A DNA stretch of 59,678 nucleotides from Oscillospiraceae bacterium (GCA_021769725.1 JAETSI010000015.1:1-59678); one strand, 5' to 3'. Counted from the first letter of the stretch, positions 8,244 through 19,371 are shown. Notes: generated by a model not told the origin, from the sequence alone. Program-made: numbers and translations.

Positions 8244-9693
8244 GCTTATCCTCTTTATTTTCCTCTTTTTTCTTAGATTGGTCACCGTAGCTGTAATACT
8301 TATACTTCTTGCTGTAGCCGTATTTTCCGCTGTGTCTGCTCTTGATCTCGTTAAGTACAAAGCCGAGGATCTTTGTGTCGGAAGTCTGCACTTTCCGCAT
8401 CATATCGGCAAAATCCTCATGGGTGGTCTTACCGTAATGAGTCACCACGACCATTCCCGAAATGCTCCTGCCAATGGTCAGCGGATCGCTCACAATATTC
8501 ACCGGCGGCATATCAATGATGATATCATCATACTCCGCCGACACCTCCGTCAACAGCTTTTCCATCTGCTCAGACGCAAGCAATTCCGACGGATTCGGCG
8601 GCAGCGAGCCTGATGTGATGATGTCAAAATTCGGAACGCCCGATTTCCGAATACACTCTTCTTTTTTCTTCATTTTTCCCAGATATTCTGCGATTCCGGC
8701 GCTATTTTTAACGTTGAAAAGTTTGTGCTGAACGGGCTTTCTCATATCCGCGTCAATCAACAGAACCTTGTTTTCATTCAACTGAGAAAACGCTATCGCA
8801 AGATTTGCGGCAATCGTAGACTTTCCCTCGCCGGGCAATGCGCTCGATACTGCAACAATTTTTTTGTCCGATGTTGACAGCGAGAACATCAGATTGGTGC
8901 GCATCGCTTTATAACTCTCCGTAATATTAAAAGGAACTGTCTTGTCCGTAATGAGATAATGCTCACGTTCTTTTTTGCGTGATTTTTTAGAACCTCTCTC
9001 CTGAATCTCGCCGAGCACCGCAAGCTGATGTTTCTTGGAAACTTCCTCTGACTCTTTGATCGTATTATCAAAGAAATCAATGAGGAAGATAATCAAAACT
9101 GCAAGCGCCATACCTGCCATTGCGCCGATCATCGAGGTTTTCGGCACATTCGGCGCAACGGGAGAGCGATTGATCTGCGCTGTATCTATCGTCTCCACCG
9201 TGCCTGAGCTTACCACACGGGTCAGAAATTCAGGCGCAATATCGGCAATTGTACGGCAGAGCGCTGCCGAGATCTCCGCATCCTTCGTGACGGCAGTGAT
9301 CCGCATGACTTCCGTACCGTCTACCGCTGTCATTGTCAGACAGCTCCTGATCGAGCCGGGAGAGACTTTGCTGTCACTTACGCTGAAAACCAGCGATATA
9401 CGGTCGTTTCCAAACTTTTTCAAGAGTTCTTCTCCCGTTTTTTCGAGCATGGCATCCGATTTGAGCACTGCAATATACGTGCTGACAAGGGAACGTGCAG
9501 TGTTCAAATTATTTCCGCTGCTATTCAAATTGTCGCGCACATACAAAGTCGTATAAGACTGATACTGCAAGGGCAGCATATAGTTTGCGTATCCAAACGC
9601 TGCGCCTCCGCCAATTACAGTGAGTATAATAATTAACCACAGCTTACCGATCATAAGCTGTAAAATGTTTTTGATCGAATATGTATTTTCCAT
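8233..9693 (-). CDS. Fused Wzz-type chain-length regulator and BY-kinase
   Basis: This 486-residue capsule/EPS tyrosine kinase unites the membrane co-polymerase (CpsC-like) and kinase (CpsD-like) in one chain. Order: N-terminal transmembrane segment (17-38), extracytoplasmic Wzz domain, second transmembrane segment (188-207), then the kinase with Walker A ALPGEGKST (285-293), Walker A' LLIDAD (311-316) and IIIDMPP. The C-terminus has a tyrosine cluster (GKYGYSKKYKYYSYGD), the autophosphorylation tail that CpsB would act on. It lies just downstream of the CapD-like pseudogene. Firmicutes often split these functions in two genes; the fusion is less usual for them. No lesion seen. Confidence 0.9.
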   Translation of the reverse strand: MENTYSIKNILQLMIGKLWLIIILTVIGGGAAFGYANYMLPLQYQSYTTLYVRDNLNSSGNNLNTARSLVSTYIAVLKSDAMLEKTGEELLKKFGNDRISLVFSVSDSKVSPGSIRSCLTMTAVDGTEVMRITAVTKDAEISAALCRTIADIAPEFLTRVVSSGTVETIDTAQINRSPVAPNVPKTSMIGAMAGMALAVLIIFLIDFFDNTIKESEEVSKKHQLAVLGEIQERGSKKSRKKEREHYLITDKTVPFNITESYKAMRTNLMFSLSTSDKKIVAVSSALPGEGKSTIAANLAIAFSQLNENKVLLIDADMRKPVQHKLFNVKNSAGIAEYLGKMKKKEECIRKSGVPNFDIITSGSLPPNPSELLASEQMEKLLTEVSAEYDDIIIDMPPVNIVSDPLTIGRSISGMVVVTHYGKTTHEDFADMMRKVQTSDTKILGFVLNEIKSRHSGKYGYSKKYKYYSYGDQSKKKEENKEDKHAD

Positions 9694-9702
9694 TTCTCCT
9701 CC

Positions 9703-11406
<1,704 letters not shown>

Positions 11407-11476
11407 GAATGACCTTTCGGTATCGAAATTTTTCCAGAATTTTTTTCATTCTCTGCCCACCTTGACCTCCTGTTTT

Positions 11477-12382
11477 TTATTCCACCGTGACGCTCTTTGC
11501 AAGATTTCTCGGCTTGTCCACATCAAATCCCCTGCCAACGGAAACATAATATCCCAGCAGCTGCAAGGGAATCACCGACAGACTCCCTGCAAACAGCGGA
11601 TCAATTTTGGGAATATAGACCGTAAAATCGGCAGCATCCTCCATTGCATAGTTGCCGTAGGTGGTGATGCCCAGAAGATTTGCGCCGCGGCTTTTGACCT
11701 CTACCATATTGCTGACTGTTTTTTCGTAGAGCTCCGGCTGTGTCACCGTGCTGATGACAACTGTTCCGTCTTCAATTAAGCTGATCGGTCCGTGCTTCAA
11801 TTCTCCGGCGGCATATGCTTCGGAATGAATATAGCTAATCTCTTTCATTTTCAGGCTGCCTTCCAGACTGATTGCATAGTCGATGCCGCGTCCGATGAAA
11901 AATGCGTCCCTGATGCCGACAAGCTTTGCAGAAAACCACTGGATACGTTCCTGATCGGCAAGTATTTTTTCGATTTTATCGGGAATTGTGCTGATTTCCG
12001 CAATAAGCGCATGATATTCGTCATCGGATATTTCTTCTCTTGCCTTAGCAAACTGAATCGCAAGCAGATATCCGGCAATCAGCTGCGTGCTGTACGCCTT
12101 GGTTGTCGCAACGGAAATTTCCGGTCCAGCAAGGGTGTAGAATACGTGATCCGCCTCTCTTGCGATCGACGAGCCGACAACATTGACAATGCCAAGCGTT
12201 CTGATGCCCTGCTCCTTCGCCGAACGGAGCGCCGCCAGACTGTCGGCAGTTTCACCGGATTGGCTGATAACAATAACAAGGCTGTTGCTGCGCATTTTCA
12301 TTTTTCTGTATCGGAATTCACTGGCAAGCTCCACACGAACGGAAAGGTTTGTCAGCTCCTCGATCACATACTGCACCGCCAT
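11477..12382 (-). pseudogene. glmS: Glucosamine-6-phosphate synthase, 3' half only
   Basis: The fragment encodes about 302 C-terminal residues of GlmS, the isomerase part: VELASEFRYR, ISQSGETADSLAAL, ATTKAYSTQL, HSEAYAAGELKHGPI and the canonical C-terminus NLAKSVTVE. The glutaminase domain and first part of SIS domain 1 are absent. Homology stops upstream of MAVQYVIEEL at about 12382; beyond that the DNA is phage terminase on the other strand. GlmS makes glucosamine-6-phosphate for peptidoglycan and capsule and is normally essential, so a second copy must exist elsewhere or the join is an assembly artefact. No 5' half occurs in this window. Confidence 0.85.
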
Positions 12383-12817
12383 ATCACCGAGGGCAATGTG
12401 GTCGATTACAATTTCGTTCGGAAAACGATAAATGAACTGCACACGATGTACAACATCAAGGAGATAGGTGTTGACCGTTGGAACGCCACGCAGCTTATCA
12501 CTGACCTTGAGGGAGACGGGTTCACTATGGTTCCTATCGGAGCCGGTTTTAAGGATATGTCGCCGCCCATGAAAGAGCTGTACAAGCTGCTGCTTGAGGG
12601 GAAATTCATTCACGGCGGAAATCCTGTCCTGCGCTGGATGGCTGGAAATGTGGTCGCTGAAATTGATGCGGCGGAAAATATAAAGCCAAGCAAGAAAAAA
12701 TCAACTGAAAAGATAGACGGTGTTGTTGCATGGATCATGGCTCTTGACCGCTGTATCCGTCATGAGATGCAGGGCAGCGTTTATGATGATCCCGACCATG
12801 AACTGGTCGTTTTTTGA
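12383..12817 (+). pseudogene. Phage terminase large subunit, 3' fragment
   Basis: About 144 C-terminal residues of TerL are present, beginning ITEGNVVDYNFVRKTINEL and continuing through KEIGVDRWNATQLITDLE, PVLRWMAGNVV and KSTEKIDGVVAWIMALDR. This is the nuclease-domain end of the family. The ATPase domain is missing because the gene is joined to glmS at about 12382/12383. No start codon or ribosome site precedes the fragment. It ends 13 bp before the portal gene start, the normal spacing in this phage type. Confidence 0.85.
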
Positions 12818-12830
12818 GGAGGTAGATAAC

Positions 12831-14129
12831 ATGGGCTTTATGAGCCGATTCGGTTTTATCAAGCCGAGAGATGCACCGAAAATCCCAGATATTTCGGACA
12901 ACGTCCGTGATTCGGGAAATCTGTTTGTGTTTGGTATGACGCACAGTGAAGAGCGAGTGGACGAGCGCACTGCAATGCAGATCGTGACCGTTTACGCCTG
13001 CGTGAGATTACTCTCAAATACGATCGCAGGGCTACCCCTGCATCTTTACCGCATGACGGGAAAGGGCGAGGATAAGGAGTTGGCGACAGATCATCCGCTT
13101 TACAAAATTCTTTATCGGCAGCCAAATCCCGAAATGAGTTCATTCTCGTTTTGGGAGGCTCTGATGTGTCACTTATTGCTGTGGGGAAATGCCTACGCAC
13201 AGATCGTCCGGGACGGCAAAAACAGCATTTTAGGTCTGTATCCGCTGCTGCCTGAAAATATGGAGATCGACCGTGATAAAAGCGGTAATCTATTTTACAC
13301 CTACCATGCCTATACCGATGAAAAGCCCGGCGAGCATGACAAGGACATCATTTTTCAGCGTGATGAAATTCTCCATATTCCCGGTTTGGGGTTCAACGGT
13401 CTGGTGGGATTTTCGCCAATCGCAATGATGAAGAATGCGCTGGGTTCGGCAATGGCAGTGGAGCGATACGGCAATGCTTTCTTCAAGAACGGCGCACAGC
13501 CTGCCGGTGTTCTGGAGCATCCGGGAGTTCTCAAAAATCCTGAGAAGATCAGGGAGAACTGGACTCGTGTTTACGGCGGCGTAAGAAATGCCCATCGTAT
13601 TGCAGTTTTGGAGGAGGGTATGTCCTACAAACCGATCAGCTTACCGCCCGAAGATTCGCAGTTTTTGTCTACAAGAGAGTTCGATGTTGAGGAGATCTGC
13701 CGTATGTTTCAAGTGCCGCCGCATCTGGTGCAAGATTTAAAGAGGTCGACTTTTAACAATATCGAACATCAGGGCATCGCATTCGTGCAGTATTCTCTGA
13801 TGCCGTGGATCATCCGCATTGAAAAGGGCATCATCAAGGATCTTTTGCTTGAAGAAGAAAAGGATGTATATTTTCCGAAATTCAATGTGGACGGACTGAT
13901 GCGAGGAGACTATCAATCTCGCATGAACGCCTATGCGATTGGCGTGGGAAACGGCTTCTTTTCGCCAAATGACGTCCGCAGACTTGAAAATATGGATCTA
14001 ATTCCGCATGATCTTGGCGGCGATGATTACTACCTTAACGGCAGCTATAACAAGCTGCAGGATGCAGGTGCAGCCTATGCCATCAATCAGCCGAAAAACA
14101 CCGATAATACGTCAGAAAATGAAGAGTAA
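12831..14129 (+). CDS. Phage portal protein (HK97 type)
   Basis: This 432-residue portal forms the dodecameric DNA channel at the capsid vertex. Recognisable parts are AMQIVTVYACVRLLSNTIAGLPLHLYR near the N-terminus (read in pieces), FWEALMCHLLLWGNAYAQI, and EEICRMFQVPPHLVQDL, all hallmarks of phage_portal (HK97). The ATG at 12831 follows GAGGAGGT by eight bases and starts MGFMSRFGF; the frame upstream belongs to no gene. Length is normal and no lesion is visible. It lies between the terL remnant and the head protease gene. Confidence 0.93.
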   Translation: MGFMSRFGFIKPRDAPKIPDISDNVRDSGNLFVFGMTHSEERVDERTAMQIVTVYACVRLLSNTIAGLPLHLYRMTGKGEDKELATDHPLYKILYRQPNPEMSSFSFWEALMCHLLLWGNAYAQIVRDGKNSILGLYPLLPENMEIDRDKSGNLFYTYHAYTDEKPGEHDKDIIFQRDEILHIPGLGFNGLVGFSPIAMMKNALGSAMAVERYGNAFFKNGAQPAGVLEHPGVLKNPEKIRENWTRVYGGVRNAHRIAVLEEGMSYKPISLPPEDSQFLSTREFDVEEICRMFQVPPHLVQDLKRSTFNNIEHQGIAFVQYSLMPWIIRIEKGIIKDLLLEEEKDVYFPKFNVDGLMRGDYQSRMNAYAIGVGNGFFSPNDVRRLENMDLIPHDLGGDDYYLNGSYNKLQDAGAAYAINQPKNTDNTSENEE

Positions 14130-14142
14130 TGGAGGAGATATT

Positions 14143-15030
14143 ATGCAGAAATTTTGGAACTGGATTCACGATGACAGCGGCGGTAGGGTACTCCGTCTTG
14201 AAGGTCCTATTGATTCGGAGTCATTCTGGGGCAATGAGATCACGCCCCAGGACTTCCGTGACGAGCTGTATGCGGAGGACGGAGACATCACTCTTTGGGT
14301 CAACTCGCCCGGCGGTAACGTTTTTGCGGCAGCAGAGATTTACACGATGATCCGGGATTATCCTCACAATGTAACTGTAAAAATCGCAAGCATCGCAGCA
14401 TCCGCAGCAAGCGTGATAGCAATGGCAGGAGATACCGTGCAGATGTCACCGACCGCTTTACTTTTTGTCCATGATCCGTCTACGATAGCTATGGGAAATG
14501 CCAAGGATATGGAAAAAGTAATCAGCACCCTCAACGAAGTCAAGGAGAGCATCATCAACGCATATGCCGCAAAAACCGGACTTTCACGCAGCAAAATTTC
14601 AAAGCTCATGAGCGATGAGACATGGATCAATGCGAGAAAAGCCGTGGAATTGGGATTCGCAGATGAGATTCTCTTTGACGAAAAGCCAAAAGAAAAAGAG
14701 GATGAGCCGGAAGAACCCGACGAGCCAAATGAGAAAGGCGGTGACGATGAGGGCGATGAAAAGAAGGAAGAAAAGGAGAAAAAGCCGTTCAAGCTGGATT
14801 CCGGGGATGCCCTTTGGCAGTACAGTACCCGTATCATGGGACAGACCATTCTGGGAAAAATCGGTGCGTCCTGCAAAAATCTGGACGAAAACGACAGTAC
14901 CGATAACACGCAGAAACCTGCCGAGAAAGGGCTGACGGTCAATGTGCCTGTGATCGGTCTTGACGGCAAAACCAAAGACGGCGCAATGCCGTATGAAATT
15001 CTGAAAGCACAGCTTGCTTGCATGAGATAA
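14143..15030 (+). CDS. ClpP-like prohead protease
   Basis: This 295-residue phage head maturation protease is of the ClpP/S14 type. It has LWVNSPGGNVFAAAEIYTMI, the serine region KIASIAASAASVIAMAGD and the histidine region LLFVHDPS, the usual ClpP-like order. An acidic/lysine-rich linker (about residues 185-215) precedes a C-terminal extension that may act in scaffolding. GGAGGAG precedes the ATG at 14143 by 5-10 bases, 13 bp after the portal stop. It would cut the N-terminal delta domain of the capsid protein next door. Confidence 0.92.
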   Translation: MQKFWNWIHDDSGGRVLRLEGPIDSESFWGNEITPQDFRDELYAEDGDITLWVNSPGGNVFAAAEIYTMIRDYPHNVTVKIASIAASAASVIAMAGDTVQMSPTALLFVHDPSTIAMGNAKDMEKVISTLNEVKESIINAYAAKTGLSRSKISKLMSDETWINARKAVELGFADEILFDEKPKEKEDEPEEPDEPNEKGGDDEGDEKKEEKEKKPFKLDSGDALWQYSTRIMGQTILGKIGASCKNLDENDSTDNTQKPAEKGLTVNVPVIGLDGKTKDGAMPYEILKAQLACMR

Positions 15031-15084
15031 GTAGGCTGTTATTTTTATGCACACCGGATTTTTCCGGAGAATAGGAGAAAAATT

Positions 15085-16285
15085 ATGAACCAGATCATGG
15101 AACTTCGCAGCAAGCGCAATACCCTGTGGGAGCAGACAAAAGCATACCTCAAAAAGCACCGCGGTGAAAACGGTCTTGTGGAGGCTTCTGCCGTGGAGCA
15201 GTACAACAAAATGGCGGCAGATGTGCAGGCTCTCGGCGCAGAAATTGAGCGTCTTGAACAGCAGGCTGCCGTTGATGCGGCACTTTCTGCACCGACTTCA
15301 AAGCCCGTCAACAACGCTCCCAATCAGTCCACTTCTAAGGCGGATGGCACGGCAACTAACGAGTACAAAAACGCATTCTGGAATATGATCCGCAACAAGG
15401 GCGATCAGTTTGCTGTTCGCAATGCCCTTTCCGTTGGCGAGGACACCGAGGGCGGCTTTACAGTTCCAGACGAGTTTGAGCGCCGTCTTGTGCAGGCTCT
15501 GGAGGAGAACAACATCTTCCGTCAGATGGCAACGGTCATCAAGACCAATTCCGGTACTCGCAAGATTCCAATTGCTACCGACACAATGGAGGCGCAGTGG
15601 ATCGATGAGGGTGAGGAGATCCCGGAGACCGACACTCGTTTCGGACAGACAACTCTTTCCGCCTACAAGCTCGGCACGATGATCAAGATCAGCAACGAGC
15701 TTCTGCACGATTCTGCTTTCGACCTTGCCAGCTAATATCGCCACCCGTTTCGGCGTAGCTATGGGAAATGCGGAGGAGCGTGCGTTTTTCACTGGTGACG
15801 GCGATAAGAAACCCCTTGGTATCCTTGCAGAAACAGGCGGTGCGGAACTTGGAGTGACTTCCGCATCCCAGACGGCGATCACCTTTGACGAGATTTTCGA
15901 CCTTTACTACAGCCTGAAATCTCCCTACCGCCGAAACGCACAGTTTGTCTGCAACGAGACCATTCTGCTTCAGCTTATGAAGCTGAAGGACAAAAACGAC
16001 CAGTATTTATGGAAGCCCAGCCTTGACATTGCGAAGCCCGATACGCTTCTCGGCAGACCTGTCCGCACCAGTTCCTTTATGCCTGCAATCGGCAAGGGTG
16101 AGCGTGTTCTCCTCTTTGGTGACCTGAAAAATTACTGGGTTGCCGACCGTCAGAACCGTACCTTCCGCCGCCTCAACGAGCTGTATGCACGCACCGATCA
16201 GGTAGGCTTTATGACAACGCAGCGTGTGGACGGAAAACTTATCCTGCCGGAAGCTGTGAAAACACTTACTATTAAAAAGGCGTGA
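15085..16285 (+). pseudogene. Major capsid protein (HK97 fold), frameshifted
   Basis: The gene encodes an HK97-type capsid protein with an N-terminal coiled-coil delta domain (about residues 1-100), then GGFTVPDEFERRLVQALEE and TLLGRPVRTS towards the C-terminus. Continuity breaks at about 15732: the first frame ends FDLAS and stop, while the next frame resumes at NIATRFGVAMGNAEERAFF. Reading TAATATC as TATATC restores SYIATRFG, so one extra A is enough to explain it. The result is a split at residue 216 of about 400. Without repair the phage cannot build heads. The GGAGA site before 15085 supports the start. Confidence 0.88.
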
Positions 16286-16289
16286 TTTT

Positions 16290-16562
16290 ATGGTAACGCT
16301 GCGTGAAGCGAAGAATTATCTTCGTGTTGACCATTGCGAGGACGACAGGCTCATCCTCTCTCTGATCGACACAGCCAAACGGCTCGTGCAGGATGTAGGA
16401 AGAATGGACGATACGGCACTTGCGGTTCATGAGGAAACCTCCCGGCAGGCTATGCTTTATACTGTATCTTACCTCTATGAGAACCGCAATACCGCTGATT
16501 ACCACAAGCTGACACTCATGCTCCGTTCGCTGTTATTTGCACAAAGGGAGGGTATCATCTGA
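16290..16562 (+). CDS. Head-tail connector protein (gp6-like)
   Basis: Ninety residues beginning MVTLREAKNYLRVDHCEDDRLI, a typical start of the gp6-like/YqbG head-tail connector family that docks beneath the portal. It starts four bases after the capsid stop and its TGA overlaps the ATG of the next gene. Size matches the family; no active residues are expected. Confidence 0.85.
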   Translation: MVTLREAKNYLRVDHCEDDRLILSLIDTAKRLVQDVGRMDDTALAVHEETSRQAMLYTVSYLYENRNTADYHKLTLMLRSLLFAQREGII

Positions 16563-16915
16563 TGGAAATTGGAACACTCAATCAGAGAATCGCCATTCTT
16601 GAACACAGCACGAAGATTGACGGCATCGGCAACCACAAAGCCCGGTGGGAGGAGCTTTTCTCCTGCTGGGCTGCTGTTTCCGTGAAAAATTCCACAGAAA
16701 CTACGGATGCAGGCGTAACAAAGGAAGTAACATCGCTGGAATTTATTGTTCGGCAGACACCCGATACCATGAGAATTAATTCAACTACACACAAGCTGCG
16801 TTTCCGGGGACTGCTCTACAATATCGACGGTGTTAAGCCGAATTTCAGGTCTATGGACTATATGAAGATCACCGCAGGCACACGAAAGGCAGGTGAGCAG
16901 GATGACTTCGATTGA
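16562..16915 (+). CDS. Head closure / head-tail adaptor protein
   Basis: This 117-residue protein opens MEIGTLNQRIAILEHST, contains WAAVSVKNSTE, and has FIVRQTPDTMRINSTTHKL and YNIDGVKPN: the beta-rich layout of the phage_H_T_join (SPP1 gp16-like) family. It closes the head after packaging and links to the tail. It overlaps its neighbours on both sides, as is usual for these small connector genes. Confidence 0.85.
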   Translation: MEIGTLNQRIAILEHSTKIDGIGNHKARWEELFSCWAAVSVKNSTETTDAGVTKEVTSLEFIVRQTPDTMRINSTTHKLRFRGLLYNIDGVKPNFRSMDYMKITAGTRKAGEQDDFD

Positions 16916-17270
16916 CGATATGGCGGATGAAATTATGAAAGGCTTGATGGAATACAGTGAGCTTGCGGATTCTACCATGAAAAAAGCTGTCCGAAAGACT
17001 GCAACGTCTGTGAAAAAAGAAATTTCCGCAAATGCTCCCAAGCGTACCGGAAAGTATGCGAAAATCTGGACGACCAAGAAAACGAAAGAGAACAGTCATA
17101 CACTTGAAATGACCGTTCACTCGAAAGACCGCTATCAGCTTGCACACCTGCTTGAAAAGGGACACGCCAAGCGGAACGGCGGACGTGTGGCTGGTGAACC
17201 GCATATTGCTCCCGCTGAAGAAAACGGTGCAGAGTTATTGGAATCGCTGATAAAAAAGGAGTTGTCATGA
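16902..17270 (+). CDS. HK97 gp10-like tail-completion/neck protein
   Basis: About 122 residues with KKAVRKTATSVKKEISANAP, RTGKYAKIW and HLLEKGHAKRNGG, the conserved core of the HK97 gp10 family (LLExGHxxR). The ATG at 16902 is chosen because AGGTGAG lies about five bases upstream; a GTG at 16893 is a weaker alternative. It overlaps the head-closure gene by 14 bases and the next gene by four (ATGA), indicating coupled translation. Confidence 0.85.
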   Translation: MTSIDDMADEIMKGLMEYSELADSTMKKAVRKTATSVKKEISANAPKRTGKYAKIWTTKKTKENSHTLEMTVHSKDRYQLAHLLEKGHAKRNGGRVAGEPHIAPAEENGAELLESLIKKELS

Positions 17271-17584
17271 GTTACAAGAGTATTAACGAAATGATGCTGG
17301 AAATGGGACTTCCTTTCGCCTATCATCACTTTGCAGAGGGCGAAAGTCCTAAGCCGCCTTTTCTGATTTTTCTGTCACCGGGAGAGCATACTTTTTCGGC
17401 GGATAACATCATGTATCACAGCTTTAAGAAACTGGATATTGAGTTGTACACCGATGAAAAATCTCCAGATACAGAGACGGAAATTGAGTCTGTTCTGCGG
17501 CATCATCATATTTTTTACAACAAAACCGAAACATGGATCGCATCTGAGGAGATGTATGAAGTGTTATACGAAATGGAGGTTTAA
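17267..17584 (+). CDS. Putative tail terminator protein
   Basis: 105 residues, MSYKSINEMMLEMGLPFAYHHF followed by PPFLIFLSPGEHTF and DIELYTDEKSPDTETEIE. The position between gp10-like and tail tube genes, the size and the pattern match the small tail-terminator proteins of Firmicutes siphoviruses. Function is assigned mainly from order. The ATG overlaps the preceding stop by ATGA. Confidence 0.7.
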   Translation: MSYKSINEMMLEMGLPFAYHHFAEGESPKPPFLIFLSPGEHTFSADNIMYHSFKKLDIELYTDEKSPDTETEIESVLRHHHIFYNKTETWIASEEMYEVLYEMEV

Positions 17585-17589
17585 ACCCT

Positions 17590-18192
17590 ATGGCTCTGAA
17601 AAAGAATAAGGTCAAGTTTGGTCTTAACAAAGTACACTGGGCAAAAATCACAGGCTAGTCTGATGACGGTGTCCCGACATTTGCAGTGCCCGTGAGAATT
17701 CCCGGCGCGGTATCGCTTTCTATTGATGCCAACGGCGAAAATGAGAATTTTTACGCCGATAATACCGTGTATTACGTCATCAATAACAATGCAGGCTACA
17801 CAGGCGATTTGGAGATCGCGCTTATCCCTACGGATTTTGCAACAGAAATTCTCGGCGAGATTCAGGATACAAAGGGCGTACTTGTGGAGCGTAACGATGC
17901 TGAAACTGCACAGTTTGCACTGCTTTTTGAATTTAACGGGGACAAAAATCATATCCGTCATGTACTTTATTGCTGCAGTGCAAGCCGTCCGAAAACGGAA
18001 TCTTCCACTACAGAGGAAAGTACAGAGGTCAAGACGGAAACGCTGTCCCTCAAAGCATCTGCACTTCCCGATGGTCTTGTAAAGTCTAAAACTTGTGAAA
18101 ATACGGATGAAGCCACTTACAACAACTGGTACAAATCCGTGTATATTCCGACGTTTACGACCACTAAGACCACTACTAAAACAACTTCTTAA
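17590..18192 (+). pseudogene. Major tail tube protein, nonsense mutation at codon 23
   Basis: The frame begins MALKKNKVKFGLNKVHWAKITG, then a TAG at 17656-17658, then SDDGVPTFAVPVRIPGAVSL and a normal continuation to 18192 (about 200 residues). Relatives have tryptophan at this spot, so TGG to TAG is the simplest explanation. The second half ends in a Thr-rich tail (TTKTTTKTTS). Tube protein is needed in hundreds of copies per virion, so this lesion alone would abolish tail formation unless suppressed. The reading frame is otherwise undisturbed. Confidence 0.85.
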
Positions 18193-18204
18193 GGAGGTAC
18201 AGCT

Positions 18205-18585
18205 ATGGCTATCAAGAAAAATATTACCGTTGACGGCATTGAAGTTCCGTTCAAGGCGAGCGCTGCTGTGCCTCGTCTCTATCGTCTGAAATTCCACAGG
18301 GACATATACAAGGACTTTGCCGCATTGCAGACAAATGTCAAAGAGGGCGATGAGGAAAACTCTGCGCTTGATATTGAAAGTTTGGAGGTTTTTGAAAATA
18401 TCGCTTTCATCATGGCGAAGCACGCCGACCCGGAGAATGTTCCCGATAACCCTGATGACTTTTTGGAGCAGTTCAACACATTCAGTATTTATGAAATTCT
18501 TCCGAAGCTTATCGAACTGTGGGGACTAAATACAGCTACGCAGATAGAATCTAAAAAAAACATCGCCAAACTGACCGACCGATGA
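18205..18585 (+). CDS. Tail assembly chaperone (gpG-like)
   Basis: 126 residues with the start MAIKKNITVDGIEVPFKASA and FHRDIYKDFAAL, like the tail assembly chaperones encoded directly after the tube gene in gut siphoviruses. AAGGAGG precedes the ATG. Such proteins hold the tape measure during assembly. The following small gene overlaps by ATGA, replacing the frameshift product (gpGT) seen in lambda-like phages. Confidence 0.78.
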   Translation: MAIKKNITVDGIEVPFKASAAVPRLYRLKFHRDIYKDFAALQTNVKEGDEENSALDIESLEVFENIAFIMAKHADPENVPDNPDDFLEQFNTFSIYEILPKLIELWGLNTATQIESKKNIAKLTDR

Positions 18586-18746
18586 CAACGCCCTTATTCC
18601 TCCTGAGATGCGTTCAGCTCGGAATTTCTCTTTCCGAGCTGGAGCTTCTCACTATCGGGCTTGTCAATGATATGTTCTGCGAACGTGAAAGAGATGACGA
18701 GGAATGGAGTATTCTTGCTGATCAGGATGCAATGGATAAATTTTAG
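18582..18746 (+). CDS. Small tail-assembly protein (gpT-like), 54 residues
   Basis: The ATG at 18582 overlaps the stop of the chaperone gene (ATGA) and the frame runs 54 codons: MTTPLFLLRCVQLGISLSEL, then a conserved TIGLVNDMFCERERDDEEW and an end DQDAMDKF. Short proteins of this pattern occupy the slot between chaperone and tape measure in many Firmicutes siphoviruses. In the -1/+1 logic of gpG/gpGT it would be the T part, here translated by stop-start coupling. Confidence 0.75.
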   Translation: MTTPLFLLRCVQLGISLSELELLTIGLVNDMFCERERDDEEWSILADQDAMDKF

Positions 18747-18776
18747 AAACATATCCATCAATATTCAGATGATTTT

Positions 18777-19046
18777 TCATTTATCTCCGTAATGTCCACG
18801 GCAGCTGACAATATAAATTCTGTCGCCTTCAACATGGTATACAAGACGATCCTTTTCATTGATTCGTCGGCTGAATTCACCATGCAGATTATTCTTCAAG
18901 GCTTCCGGTTGACCGATACCCTCTAAACATCCATTTCTTTCAATGTCCTTGATTAGTTGGTTGATACGTTTTAAGGTCTTTTTGTCCCGTGTTTGCCAGT
19001 AAAGATAGTCATCCCATGCAACATCAGACCAGATTTTTTCACTCAT
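18777..19046 (-). CDS. yoeB: YoeB-family mRNA interferase toxin
   Basis: This 89-residue Txe/YoeB toxin is a ribosome-dependent mRNA endonuclease. It shows MSEKIWSDVAWDDYLYW, INQLIKDIERNG, GQPEALKNNLHGEFSRRI and the C-terminal active-site block RLVYHVEGD...SCRGHYGDK. Length is normal. It overlaps the antitoxin gene by eight bases and lies antisense to the phage late genes, between the tail chaperone and tape measure genes, so it is cargo rather than a structural gene. Confidence 0.93.
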   Translation of the reverse strand: MSEKIWSDVAWDDYLYWQTRDKKTLKRINQLIKDIERNGCLEGIGQPEALKNNLHGEFSRRINEKDRLVYHVEGDRIYIVSCRGHYGDK

Positions 19047-19308
19047 CCTCCACCTCGATCAATTCATGAACAGTACCTTTTCCGTCACGGAGTTCCTGAA
19101 TCGCTTTCATCAGATGTGCTTGATTGGCTTCGCTGTAAAAGGGTTCGTTGGACTGAGAAATTTCAAATGGAATACGTTTTTCACGCAAAACCGCTTTGAC
19201 AAAAAGGTTGATAGCGGCAGATGTATTTAATCCCACATCAGAACAAAAATTGTCAAATGCCATTTTGTCGTTCTCGTCAATGCGAGCAGAGATTGTTGCT
19301 TGTGCCAT
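19039..19308 (-). CDS. RelB/DinJ-family antitoxin
   Basis: 89 residues beginning MAQATISARIDENDKMAFDN, a ribbon-helix-helix N-terminus of the RelB/DinJ family, with GLNTSAAINLFVKAVLR following and an acidic C-terminus that would bind YoeB. The ATG at 19308 has AAAGGAG at a good distance; an in-frame codon nine residues upstream is less likely. Antitoxin first, toxin second, overlapping, is the usual order and allows autoregulation through the RHH domain. Confidence 0.92.
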   Translation of the reverse strand: MAQATISARIDENDKMAFDNFCSDVGLNTSAAINLFVKAVLREKRIPFEISQSNEPFYSEANQAHLMKAIQELRDGKGTVHELIEVEDE

Positions 19309-19342
19309 AGTAGCAACTCCTTTCTGTATTATCATTACTTCT

Positions 19343-19371
19343 ATTATACCACTATTTTATGCAAATTGCAA
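19343..19371 (-). promoter_or_regulatory. Promoter of the relB-yoeB pair
   Basis: TTGCAA, 17 bases, TATAAT on the minus strand, about 35 bases before the antitoxin start. It gives the pair transcription independent of, and opposite to, the phage late transcript. Confidence 0.65.

Noticed and set aside
11792..12382. Long plus-strand frame ahead of the terminase fragment
   Set aside because: It is antisense to glmS, whose minus-strand product is clearly recognisable; only the part after 12382 has phage homology.
17581..18423. 280-residue minus-strand frame over tail tube and chaperone genes
   Set aside because: Composition is that of a shadow frame; the plus strand carries the recognised phage genes.
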